Origin: Bacillota bacterium
Lineage (GTDB): Bacteria; Bacillota; SHA-98; Ch115; JABLXJ01
Direction of reading: 5' to 3'
Assembly: GCA_012839815.1 (NCBI GenBank)
Contig: DUMQ01000146.1
Span: 1 to 64,000 of the forward strand
DNA: 64,000 nt
Positions 1 through 9,296 of this stretch are shown here, in pieces; the stretch's first letter is position 1, and the number at the start of each line of letters is the position of its first letter. The notes under the pieces were generated by a model. That model saw only the letters and a program-made list of their open reading frames with translations, searched no databases and was not told the origin of the DNA. The position numbers and the translations under genes are program-made.

Positions 1-283
1 AACGGAGGCGCGCCGCAAGCGCGCCGTCCCCGGAACGCAAGCACCGGCAACCCCTGGGACGTGCTGGTAAACTGGCACAAATCAAGGAACCTACACCTAG
101 TCGAGCAGGCCGCTCCGTAATCTCCGGTCGAGGGCTATTGGGCCGGAGATTAAGGCCGCCGGGCGGAGAGATGCGAGACTCCCTATGGGATGGGAGTGCC
201 AAAAAGGCGGGTGCCAAAAAGGGTGGAGATTCTTGCGCACTAACTTGGATATCGACACCATCCAGAGAGCGGGGGTGGGCGCG

Positions 284-3200
284 ATGCGATGCTGCATGAG
301 GGATAGGCTGGATGGACGAGGAGATAAAGATAAACCTGTTTCCGGGTTTCTATTAGCCTTATTGTGTATCTCGGCTCTCATTTCCGCTCTGCTGGGCGCC
401 ATCGCGTCGAGCGCCGCGACAGGCGTGGTGCTGGCTCGCGAGGCCGCCCCCTTTTACCTTTACACGACAGAGAGGGTATTTTCTCTTCAGGAGAAGCCCT
501 ACGTCATGGCGAGGGGCGCAGGGGCCGCAGGGAGCCCGGCACTTGACTTCGAAGTTTACCGGTTCGATCCGTTCGCTTACTTTGAGAGGGAGAAGACCCT
601 CAGTAGTATCAGTAGTGTTGGCAGTATCGTCCCTGAGGATGCACAGCTGGTAGCGAGCTTCTCCCTGGCGCCGCGGAGGCGGGAGAAATCTGGCGGCTTC
701 CTGCTCAAGGTGCCGTTTTCCCCGCCCGGTCCCGGCGGTTACCTGGTTGTTGCCCGGGATCAGCGAGGGAGGAAGCAGGTCACATGGGTGATCGTCACCA
801 GGCTGGGGCTGGTAACCAAGCAAGGAAATAACGCCCTGGTTGTCTATGCTCAGGATTTTGCCAGCGGCCGGCCATTTGCCGGGGTGCTGGTCAGGGTGTA
901 TGACGGCCACACCCAAATCGCCGGCGGCTATACCGACGCGAACGGCCTGCTCTACATCAAGAAGACCGGCCTTCCCAGGAATGCGGCGGTGGTTGCCCGC
1001 TACGGTCCGAACTTCGCGCATGTGAATTCGACATACTACTGGGAGGATTCGCGCTATAAGGTTTACGCCTATACGGACAGGCCGGTATACAGGCCGGGCC
1101 AGGAGGTCTTTTTTAAAGGGATAGCGCGCGAGGATACGGGTACGGGCGGGGAGTATAGAGTGCTCGGGGGCGAAAGGGTGCAGGTCGATATAAGGGACGC
1201 GGGCGATGCATCGGTTTATCGCGCTGAGCTGGTGACGAACGAGTTTGGGGCCTTTGGGGGTCAATTCACACTTGGGAGGGAGCCCGCCCTCGGGACTTAT
1301 CGTATCTTAACGACTGTGAAGGGGAGCACCCAGTACGCCTGGTTTAAGGTCGCTGAATACCGAAAGCCTGAATACCAGGTTACCGTAAAATGTCCCCGCC
1401 CGACCTATGTGGCCGGGGACCGCGTGCCGGTTGAGGTTTCGGCGAGTTATTATTTCGGGGCCCCCGTGGCCGGCGCGAGGGTCAGGTATTACGTATACAG
1501 CCAGCCACATTATACATATTTTTCGTCTCCCGAGGAGGAGGGTTATTACCCATATCTCAGCGACGAGGGGATGTATTACGGTGAATTGGTCACTCAGGGC
1601 GAGGCGAGGACCGATGGCGGCGGGGTTGCCAGGTTTTCGGTGGAGACCGGGAAGACCGGTCGCAACCGGCGTTTCATAATTGAGGCCCGGGTCGTGGATG
1701 AGAGTCGCAGGGAGGTGATGGGACGGACCAGCGTCATTGTGGCCCGGGGCACTTTCGAGATCACCCTCCAGCCTGAGCGTTATGTGCTTAAACCGCGTGA
1801 GCGTGTAGGGGTCAAGGTCAGGACGGAGGATTTAGAAGGGAAGTCCGTAGCGCGGCGCCTCGAGACGAGGGTGTACAGGGTCAAATGGCAGGGCAGGGTG
1901 ATGCGAAAGTGGGAGGTAATGTCGGGCAGGGTAGCGACCGGCCGTGATGGTAGGGGCGGGTTCGCTTTCCTGCCGCGCGAGGAGGGTTCGTACGAGATCG
2001 AGGTCAGGGGACGGGATGAGCGCGGGAATATTATTGCCACGACGGAGCTCATCTGGGTGACCGGCGAGGAATATGTCCTTGATTCCTATGGAGGGCCCGA
2101 GCTTGAGATTGTAACGGACAAAGCCGTGTATGATAAGAACGAGGTCGCCAGGGTCGTGGTCAACACGACCTTGAGGGATGCCTTTGCCCTCGTGACTATC
2201 GAGGGTTACAGGCTCTCCTCGGCGGAAGTGGTTCACTTCACTGGCCATTCTCGTGTTTTCGAGATTCCCTTGAGGCGGGAGTATTCGCCAAATATTTATT
2301 TCGGTGTGACATTTATTGCAGGTAAACGTCTTATTTCCCGGGAAAAGGCGATCTATATATCGCCGCGCGAGAAGTTCCTGAACGTGGCCATCGAGCCTGA
2401 TAGGGATATATACGGGCCCGGGGAGGAGGCAACCTATACGATAAAGGTCACGGACCAGGCCGGAAAGCCCGTGCGGGCAGAATTCTCGTTTGGCCTCGTG
2501 GACGCTTCGGTCTACGCGGTTCAGGATGAACTGGCCCCTGATATAAAAAGGTTCTTCTACGGGGCCAGGGCAAACAGGGTTGTGACCAACTACTCCTTCC
2601 CAGAGTGGTATTACGGCGGCGCAGATAAGGATGCCGGGGTGGGCGAGGTCCGGAAGTGGTTCCCTGACACGGCGGCCTGGGAGCCTTTCGTCATCACGGA
2701 CGGCCGCGGAAATGCCAGGCTGAAGGTGAAGCTCCCGGATTCGCTTACCGCGTGGCGGGCGACAGTGCGGGCCCACACGCTGGATACCTCCGTTGGGAGC
2801 GGGACCTGCGATATCCAGACCAGCAAGGGATTTTTTGTAAGGGTGGCGGCTCCGAGGTTCCTCACCCAGGGGGATGAGACGATCATATCGACGATCGTGC
2901 ATAATTATACCCCGCGGAGGATTCAGGCGCAGGTCAGCCTCGAGGCTTCCGGGGTTGAAATCAGCGTGGTTAGAGGGACGGGAGGTCCGGCCGGTGGCGT
3001 GACGGCTGGAATGGAGCATACAGCGAAGGGTACAGCCGTAACTAAAGGCGCCAGGACGGTAACTGTCGCACCCGGCGGGGCCGGGAGGGTGGACTGGCGT
3101 GTGAAGGCGAAGGATGCCGGCAATGCAATGCTGGTCGCGCGCGCCGTGGCGGGGCGCGATTTCGACGCAATGCAGGTATCGGTGCCTGTCAGGCCGTGCG

Positions 3201-4975
3201 GGGTGGAGCGTAGGGAGGCGGCCTCAGGAGAAATTGCCGGGTCCGGGGGCGCCCGTGCCCGGGAGGGTGCCGGCGCCGGGGGAGGCGCGCGAACGGGGTC
3301 CACGGGGGAGCCTACGGCGGGATCGGCTCAGATTGAGTTTAAACTGCCACCGGGGGTGATACCGGGTACCGCAAATCTCGAGATAAGGCTCTCCCCTTCC
3401 ATTGGAGGTGCGGTCTTCGGGGCCCTGGATTACCTGGCATCTTACCCTTACGGCTGCGTTGAGCAGACGATGAGTTCCTTTTTGCCCGACATTGTGGCTG
3501 CGAGGGCCCTGTCAGATCTGGGGGCCAGCAATCCCGAGCTTGAGAAGAGCCTCCCCCGGATGGTAAGCGATGGGCTGCAGCGTCTTTACCGGTTCCAGCA
3601 TTACGATGGCGGCTGGGGTTGGTGGGAATATGACGAGACCGATACGCGAATGACAGCCTATGTCGTCTGGGGCCTGGCCCTTGCGCGACAGGCGGGGTTC
3701 CAGGTTGACCAGAGGGTTATCGAGCGGGGCAAGAAGGCCCTGTATGAGGCATTGATGAAGCCCTCCTGCCTTGATGATCTGGTCTATACCCACTACGCGC
3801 TGGCTCAGGCCGGGGCCAGAGAGCCTGAACTCATCCGCCTTGACGAGGCCTTTGCCAGGCGGGGTGAGCTCACCAACCTGTCCAGGGCTTTGCTGGCTCT
3901 GACCTTGAAGGATCTGGGCAGGGACGCCGATGCAGGTCGCATTCTTGATGACCTGAGGCGTTCGGCGCGGGAAACCGCCACGGCGTGTTACTGGGATTCC
4001 CGGGACTCCCATGGAAGGAGCCCGCAGGGTGATGAGGACGACCTGTGGCAGGATAATAAGGTGGAAACGACCGCCTATGTGCTCCGGGCCTTTATATGGG
4101 TGCGGCCAGGGGACGCGCTGGTGCCAAAGGCGGCGAGGTGGCTTATGAATGTTCGCCAGGGTAACCGGTGGGTATCTACAAAGGATACGGCAGCGGCCGC
4201 GCTGGCGTTGTTGGAATTCTTGAAGGCGGAGGGGAGTCTCGCTCCCCGCTGCTCGGCGAGGGTCTATGTCGACGGGAAGCTGGTAGAGGAGTTGACGTTT
4301 ACGAAGAGCGATATCTTCGCCGGGGAAAAGGTAGTGCGGCTCAACGGGCTCAACGCCCACCCGGGTCTCAACCCGGGGCGGCCTGTCCGGGTCAGGATAG
4401 AAAAGACCGGGGAAGGGAAGCTTTATTACGCAGCTGCCATGGAGTTTCATGTCCCTGTGCCTCGCGGGACCAGGGACGAGGGGGGTGCTGCCGCTGGTAT
4501 CGAGGTGACCCGGGGCTATTTCACCCGCGAGGCCCATAGACGCCGGGGCGAGGGCGGAGAGCCGGGAGGGGATGACATATACACTTACACGTATAAGCCG
4601 CTCAGGGGGCCTGTGAGGGCCGGGGATGAGGTGTTTGTCAGGCTGCTTATCAGGGCGGACAGACCCTACAGGTACGTGATGATTGAGGATGCGATACCCA
4701 GCGGGTTTGAGGTCGTGGACGATTATATCGACAGTTACAGCTGGGATTTTTGGTATGGACGAAAAGAGGTCAGGGACACAAAGGTGGCGTTCGCCAGCGG
4801 CTATCTCAAGAGAGGCGAGAACGAGATAGTGTATAGCCTGCGCGCGGAGCGCCCAGGCCGGTACCGCGTGGCTCCCACGAGGGTATGGTGCATGTATGAT
4901 CCGGAAATCACCGCGGTGGCGGGCGCATCCGAGATCGCCGTTGAGGAGGCGGTCGGACATGAGCGGGCGGAATAA
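284..4975 (+). CDS. Bacterial alpha-2-macroglobulin family protein (MG2 domains, thioester motif)
   Basis: 1596-aa ORF (185..4975); ATG at 284 is a likelier start. MG2-like repeats and thioester motif YPYGCVEQTMSSF; hydrophobic N-terminal segment. Confidence 0.93.
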   Translation: MRCCMRDRLDGRGDKDKPVSGFLLALLCISALISALLGAIASSAATGVVLAREAAPFYLYTTERVFSLQEKPYVMARGAGAAGSPALDFEVYRFDPFAYFEREKTLSSISSVGSIVPEDAQLVASFSLAPRRREKSGGFLLKVPFSPPGPGGYLVVARDQRGRKQVTWVIVTRLGLVTKQGNNALVVYAQDFASGRPFAGVLVRVYDGHTQIAGGYTDANGLLYIKKTGLPRNAAVVARYGPNFAHVNSTYYWEDSRYKVYAYTDRPVYRPGQEVFFKGIAREDTGTGGEYRVLGGERVQVDIRDAGDASVYRAELVTNEFGAFGGQFTLGREPALGTYRILTTVKGSTQYAWFKVAEYRKPEYQVTVKCPRPTYVAGDRVPVEVSASYYFGAPVAGARVRYYVYSQPHYTYFSSPEEEGYYPYLSDEGMYYGELVTQGEARTDGGGVARFSVETGKTGRNRRFIIEARVVDESRREVMGRTSVIVARGTFEITLQPERYVLKPRERVGVKVRTEDLEGKSVARRLETRVYRVKWQGRVMRKWEVMSGRVATGRDGRGGFAFLPREEGSYEIEVRGRDERGNIIATTELIWVTGEEYVLDSYGGPELEIVTDKAVYDKNEVARVVVNTTLRDAFALVTIEGYRLSSAEVVHFTGHSRVFEIPLRREYSPNIYFGVTFIAGKRLISREKAIYISPREKFLNVAIEPDRDIYGPGEEATYTIKVTDQAGKPVRAEFSFGLVDASVYAVQDELAPDIKRFFYGARANRVVTNYSFPEWYYGGADKDAGVGEVRKWFPDTAAWEPFVITDGRGNARLKVKLPDSLTAWRATVRAHTLDTSVGSGTCDIQTSKGFFVRVAAPRFLTQGDETIISTIVHNYTPRRIQAQVSLEASGVEISVVRGTGGPAGGVTAGMEHTAKGTAVTKGARTVTVAPGGAGRVDWRVKAKDAGNAMLVARAVAGRDFDAMQVSVPVRPCGVERREAASGEIAGSGGARAREGAGAGGGARTGSTGEPTAGSAQIEFKLPPGVIPGTANLEIRLSPSIGGAVFGALDYLASYPYGCVEQTMSSFLPDIVAARALSDLGASNPELEKSLPRMVSDGLQRLYRFQHYDGGWGWWEYDETDTRMTAYVVWGLALARQAGFQVDQRVIERGKKALYEALMKPSCLDDLVYTHYALAQAGAREPELIRLDEAFARRGELTNLSRALLALTLKDLGRDADAGRILDDLRRSARETATACYWDSRDSHGRSPQGDEDDLWQDNKVETTAYVLRAFIWVRPGDALVPKAARWLMNVRQGNRWVSTKDTAAAALALLEFLKAEGSLAPRCSARVYVDGKLVEELTFTKSDIFAGEKVVRLNGLNAHPGLNPGRPVRVRIEKTGEGKLYYAAAMEFHVPVPRGTRDEGGAAAGIEVTRGYFTREAHRRRGEGGEPGGDDIYTYTYKPLRGPVRAGDEVFVRLLIRADRPYRYVMIEDAIPSGFEVVDDYIDSYSWDFWYGRKEVRDTKVAFASGYLKRGENEIVYSLRAERPGRYRVAPTRVWCMYDPEITAVAGASEIAVEEAVGHERAE

Positions 4976-5972
4976 ACGGTCTATCCTCGTCGTTTTTCTC
5001 GTTGGCGCCTTTATTACTGCTTTCGCCCCCGTCGCCATCGCTCCGGCTCCGGCTATCCTCCCTGTGTTTCGCCATGCTCCAGCGGGACCCGGCGAAGCAC
5101 CGTCTTGGAGCGGCCAGCCTGTTGGCCGACCTGTTCCTGTTGCGCGGCCCGTTGTGGTTGCCAGCTTCTCGACCGTGCTCAAGGAGGGCGAGCTCACGCG
5201 AAACGGCAACATCCGACTTGCAGCGGAAGCTATAGACGGGACGAGGCTCGCCCCCGGTGCCGTTTTTTCCTTTGATGCCATAGTCGGTCCCCGTATACGG
5301 GAGAAGGGGTACCAGGCGGCTAAGGTCATCGTTGAAGGGGCTGCCGCGCCTGGCATCGGCGGAGGGATCTGTCAGGTTTCTACAACCCTTTATAACGTGG
5401 CGCTCCTGGCGGGCATGGAGATTCTCGAGCGGCACCACCACTCCAGGCCCGTTGATTACGTGCCGCTCGGCAGGGATGCGACTGTTGCAGAGGGGAGCCT
5501 GGACCTGAAATTCCGAAATCCGACTGGGGAGACCATAATCCTCAGGGCGCACGTGGGCGGTAATCGCTTGCTCATTGAGGCCCTGGCGGCGAGGCCCTTA
5601 AGGAGGAAAGTGGAAATCCTCACATCGATCGAGGAGGTCGTCCAGCCCAGGGTGCTTGATGCCCCCCCTCCCTCTGGTTATGATGGCTTCCACGGTAGTA
5701 TCTATAGTAGCGGCTACGGTGGCGTGCGCGGCGGCATTTACGGTGGCACTCGAGATGGCACAGGGCCACCGGCCGCAAGCGGGCGCGAGGGCTACAAGGT
5801 CTCGACGTGGCGCGTGACTCGTTACCTGAGTGAGGACGAGGGCCAAGGTCAAGGTCAGGGCCAGGAGGGTCGGGGCCAGGGGCAGGGTGGCCCCCAGCCA
5901 GAGACCAGGGAGCTCATCTCGGAGGATTACTACAGGCCCGTCGATGTTCTACTGGGTGCGTACGAGGGGTGA
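4959..5972 (+). CDS. VanW family protein
   Basis: ATG at 4959 overlaps the previous stop; signal peptide; VanW core 'RLAPGAVFSFDAIVGPR..GYQAAKVIVEG..GIGGGICQVSTTLYN'; Gln/Gly-rich C-terminal tract. Confidence 0.92.
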   Translation: MSGRNKRSILVVFLVGAFITAFAPVAIAPAPAILPVFRHAPAGPGEAPSWSGQPVGRPVPVARPVVVASFSTVLKEGELTRNGNIRLAAEAIDGTRLAPGAVFSFDAIVGPRIREKGYQAAKVIVEGAAAPGIGGGICQVSTTLYNVALLAGMEILERHHHSRPVDYVPLGRDATVAEGSLDLKFRNPTGETIILRAHVGGNRLLIEALAARPLRRKVEILTSIEEVVQPRVLDAPPPSGYDGFHGSIYSSGYGGVRGGIYGGTRDGTGPPAASGREGYKVSTWRVTRYLSEDEGQGQGQGQEGRGQGQGGPQPETRELISEDYYRPVDVLLGAYEG

Positions 5973-6445
5973 TGTCTATGTCAGTGATTGCCAAGGCTTA
6001 CGAACTTGCGAAGGCTTTAAAGGAGTCTCCCGAGTATGCGGCCTATGTCAGGGCTAGGGAGGAGATCGGTCGCCACGAGGCGGCCAGGATAATGCTCGAG
6101 GACCTCGAGAGGAAGCGAGAGGCAATCGGGAAGGCGGCGCTGGCCGGCGAAAAGGTCGATGAGGCCAGGTTGGAGGACCTCAAGCGGACTTATGAGATCG
6201 TCAGCTTTAACCCTTACATAAAGGAGCTTTTTGTCGCCGAGGCCAGGCTCGGAGAACTCGTAGCCAAGGTTCAAAAGATAATAGGGGAGGCCATAGGTGA
6301 TGAGTCCCATAAGTCCCCGGACGGTTTATCAGGTGAGGACCTGCCGGGAAAGGAATCACCAGCGGACGAGCCGGAAGATGCAGTTGAAGGGACTGCGGCA
6401 AAGGGCGACTCGCGAGCGGGCGATAGTGCACCGGATGACAGGTAA
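5972..6445 (+). CDS. YlbF/YmcA family regulator
   Basis: Com_YlbF-like helical protein: 'AYELAKALKESPEYAAYVRAREEIGRHEAARIMLEDLERKRE'; acidic C-terminal tail. Confidence 0.8.
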   Translation: MSMSVIAKAYELAKALKESPEYAAYVRAREEIGRHEAARIMLEDLERKREAIGKAALAGEKVDEARLEDLKRTYEIVSFNPYIKELFVAEARLGELVAKVQKIIGEAIGDESHKSPDGLSGEDLPGKESPADEPEDAVEGTAAKGDSRAGDSAPDDR

Positions 6446-6489
6446 TGCACCGCACCGGATACAGGTAATGGAGTCAGGAGGGAGGAACC

Positions 6490-6768
6490 TTGCGATTTGA
6501 GGCGGCTATAGATAGGTTTGAGGGGAGCTTCGCGGTCCTGCTCGTGCGAGGTGAGCATGGCCGGGATGCCGGGGCCGGAGATGAGGAGGATGATGGAATC
6601 GGGGACAGGGATTTGAAGATCGATTTCCCCCGGAAGCTCCTGCCCCAGGATGCCAGGGAGGGTGATATACTGGCGTTCGACCTTGAGATTGACAGGGTGG
6701 CTACTCAGCGGCAGCGGGAACGCATACGAGGGCTTCTCGATAAACTCATCCAAAAGGGCGACAAATAG
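6490..6768 (+). CDS. DUF3006 domain protein
   Basis: 'AAIDRFEGSFAVLL...FPRKLLPQDAREGDILAFDLEID' pattern; TTG start behind GGAGG. Confidence 0.75.
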   Translation: MRFEAAIDRFEGSFAVLLVRGEHGRDAGAGDEEDDGIGDRDLKIDFPRKLLPQDAREGDILAFDLEIDRVATQRQRERIRGLLDKLIQKGDK

Positions 6769-6881
6769 CAAGCTAAAGGATGAAGGAAAGGGAGACCTCC
6801 ATGTAGAATCCCTGCACCGGTCAGAGACAGCCGCCGGCCGGAGATACCAGGTCATCAGGTGGACTGGCGGCGGGGAGGAGC

Positions 6882-7286
6882 GTGGTGAGCGGGAACGGGT
6901 GTAGCCGCAGGTTTAGGGGATACGGGCGCGGTTATGGGCCCGGGATGCTGGATGCCGGGCCCCGACGCCTTGTCCTAAGGTCGGTGGCCCTCGCATTTGC
7001 GGTAATACTGGCCTGGTCCGCACTGTTGTCCGGGTCGGGGGCGATGCCGGCGGGAGCGAGATTCCGGGCGGTTCTCGACCGCGTCGAGGGCGATACCGCC
7101 ATCCTTGAGAACTTTGATAACGAGCGGGAGAGGCTTGAGATGCCGGTCCGGCTCCTGCCGGCATGCGCCAGGGAGGGCGATGTGGTTAATGTAAATGTCG
7201 CCATCGATGTGGAGGAAACCAGGCGCCGGCGCGAGGCCGCGAAGGCGTGCCTCAATAGATTGCTGCGCCGCAAAGGCGCCGGGTGA
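6882..7286 (+). CDS. DUF3006 domain protein with N-terminal signal/anchor
   Basis: 'AVLDRVEGDTAILENFDNERERLEMPVRLLPACAREGDVVNVNVAID' matches the preceding ORF; hydrophobic N-terminus. Confidence 0.75.
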   Translation: MVSGNGCSRRFRGYGRGYGPGMLDAGPRRLVLRSVALAFAVILAWSALLSGSGAMPAGARFRAVLDRVEGDTAILENFDNERERLEMPVRLLPACAREGDVVNVNVAIDVEETRRRREAAKACLNRLLRRKGAG

Positions 7287-7388
7287 CCGAGCCTGGCGAC
7301 CGAGTTTCGTGTTGCGCCGGGTTTCGTGTTGCCCTTGAAAAGCCCTGCCCGTTTCGATATAATTGAAGGCGTGATTTAAGGCGGAGGC

Positions 7389-8225
7389 TTGATTTCTTTG
7401 GGCACAAACGTCTGTGTGCTTGCGAGCGGGAGCTCGGGTAATTGCACCCTCATACACACGGATACCACCACGATCCTGATCGATGCGGGGCTCCCCGGCA
7501 AGGTGGCTGTAGAACGCCTCCTTGCGGCGGATGTTCACCCCAGCGATATCGACGCCATTCTCATAACCCACGAACACACTGATCATGTGAGCGGCCTCGG
7601 CACCCTGTCGCGGGCTCTCGATATTCCTGTCTATGCAAGCGAGGCTACTTGGAAGGCTCTCGATGCGAATCCCCGTGTCTGCGGGCCTGTAAGGGAGAAG
7701 AATAAAAGGGTGATTGCTGCCGGGGAGCTTTTTAATGTCAAAGACCTTGCAATCCAGCCATTTCCAGTGCCTCACGACGCAGCGGGCCCGCTGGGATATT
7801 GCATCATCGACGGGGCGAGGAAGGTCGGGATCGCAACGGATGCCGGACATGCGACGCAGGAGATGAAGCAGCAGCTTGCTGATTGTGATCTTCTCGTTAT
7901 CGAGGCCAATCACGATGTGGAGATGCTTATGGTTGGCTCCTATCCGTGGGCTTTGAAGCGGCGTATCCTGAGCGATCTCGGGCACCTTTCGAATGAGGCG
8001 GCGGGTGAATTTCTAGGGTCCATTGTCACGGAGCGGACGTCAAATATCTTGCTTGCGCACCTCAGCAAGGAAAACAACCTCCCGGAGCTTGCCCTTCTCA
8101 CGGTGATAGCGATCCTCAGGCTTAATGGCATCGCCGTTGGGAAAGACCTGCGAGTGGGTCTCACCTACCGGAATAGGATGACTCGGCCCATCAAGATCGA
8201 GAAGGGGTATTGCAAGGTTTGCTGA
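7389..8225 (+). CDS. MBL-fold metallo-hydrolase (YycJ/WalJ-like)
   Basis: 'VLASGSSGNCTLIHTDTTTILIDAGLPGK' and 'ITHEHTDHVSGLGTL'; adjacent to rlmH as in other Bacillota. Confidence 0.92.
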   Translation: MISLGTNVCVLASGSSGNCTLIHTDTTTILIDAGLPGKVAVERLLAADVHPSDIDAILITHEHTDHVSGLGTLSRALDIPVYASEATWKALDANPRVCGPVREKNKRVIAAGELFNVKDLAIQPFPVPHDAAGPLGYCIIDGARKVGIATDAGHATQEMKQQLADCDLLVIEANHDVEMLMVGSYPWALKRRILSDLGHLSNEAAGEFLGSIVTERTSNILLAHLSKENNLPELALLTVIAILRLNGIAVGKDLRVGLTYRNRMTRPIKIEKGYCKVC

Positions 8226-8701
8226 ATATAAGGGTAATTGCCGTTGGGAAGTTGAAGGAGAGGTACCAGTCAGAGGGCGTTAAGGATTACCTCAGGCGCC
8301 TCAAGCCATATGCAAAAGTCGGAATCGTCGAGGTTGCAGAGGAGCCGCTGGGGAAGTCCGCAAGCCCGGCTGAGGAGGCCCTTGCCAGGCGGAGGGAGGC
8401 CGGGAGAATACTCGATCATATCAAGCCGCACTCCTACTGCATCGCTTTGGACCGCGAGGGGGTGGCGCTCTCTTCAGAGGAGTTTTCGGCAGCGCTCGAA
8501 AAGGTGATGTTGTCCGGGACGAGCGATATAGCCTTTGTGATCGGCGGCTCGACCGGCCTCGCCCCCGAGGTCATAAACAGGGCGGATATGAGGCTTTCGT
8601 TCTCGAGGATGACATTCCCCCACGGGCTCATGCGGGTCATCTTGCTGGAACAAGTCTACAGGGCATTCAAGATCCTGAGAGGCGAGACTTATCATAAGTG
8701 A
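8210..8701 (+). CDS. rlmH: 23S rRNA (pseudouridine1915-N3)-methyltransferase RlmH
   Basis: 'FVIGGSTGLAPEVINRADMRLSFSRMTFPHGLMRVILLEQVYRAFKILRGETYHK'. Confidence 0.95.
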   Translation: MQGLLNIRVIAVGKLKERYQSEGVKDYLRRLKPYAKVGIVEVAEEPLGKSASPAEEALARRREAGRILDHIKPHSYCIALDREGVALSSEEFSAALEKVMLSGTSDIAFVIGGSTGLAPEVINRADMRLSFSRMTFPHGLMRVILLEQVYRAFKILRGETYHK

Positions 8702-8780
8702 CCCTTTCAATCGGCCTGGTGGTGTCAGCCTGATGGTGTCCCCGCAGGCGGCATACGGGCATATCAGGTAACATGGTGGT

Positions 8781-8981
8781 CTAGCTGATTATCACGTAAA
8801 GGGAGTCTATATCATCATCACCGGCTTTCCGGAGACCCTCTCTCAATTCTACCAGGTTCTCGTCGGAGATCTCCGCGTCATACCTGCCGAGGATGCGACC
8901 GCATACTATGCGTGTAGCCTGGGATTCCTTATGCTCTTTTACAAACTCCAGTATCCTCTTGATTTTATCATTGCGTCCCAT
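8781..8981 (-). CDS. Small hypothetical protein
   Basis: 66-aa ORF co-oriented with and 4 bp after the 8986..9276 ORF; no family recognised. Confidence 0.5.
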   Translation of the reverse strand: MGRNDKIKRILEFVKEHKESQATRIVCGRILGRYDAEISDENLVELREGLRKAGDDDIDSLYVIIS

Positions 8982-8985
8982 CCCG

Positions 8986-9276
8986 TCAAGATTCCCCTTT
9001 TCTTTCTTCCTTTGCCGCCTTATGCTCGGCCTTCTTATGTTCGTGTTCGGGTCCGCGTTCAGGATCGTTAACCCATTGTAAACCTCGCAGCCTGTCGGCG
9101 GCTTCCTTTGTCACCGCAGCTCTCAAGTCCATGGGTTTCATCTTTACCTTGTCGTGACCCCCTGTCCTGCGCCCGGCCGCATTGCTTTCATGGCCTCTGT
9201 CGATGATATCGGCGGTCATTTGGCCTGGTGCAACCCCTTTCCTTGCCTGTATTGCCTGTGGCGCCGCGTTCGGCAT
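8986..9276 (-). CDS. Small charged hypothetical protein
   Basis: 96-aa ORF with Lys/Glu/His-rich C-terminus directly downstream of ypeB. Confidence 0.5.
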   Translation of the reverse strand: MPNAAPQAIQARKGVAPGQMTADIIDRGHESNAAGRRTGGHDKVKMKPMDLRAAVTKEAADRLRGLQWVNDPERGPEHEHKKAEHKAAKEERKGES

Positions 9277-9296
9277 GGGGCTAGCCTGTTTTCTTT

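Noticed and set aside
3512-5356. 614-aa minus-strand ORF
   Set aside because: Antisense to the A2M/VanW genes with no family signature; a G+C-rich mirror ORF.
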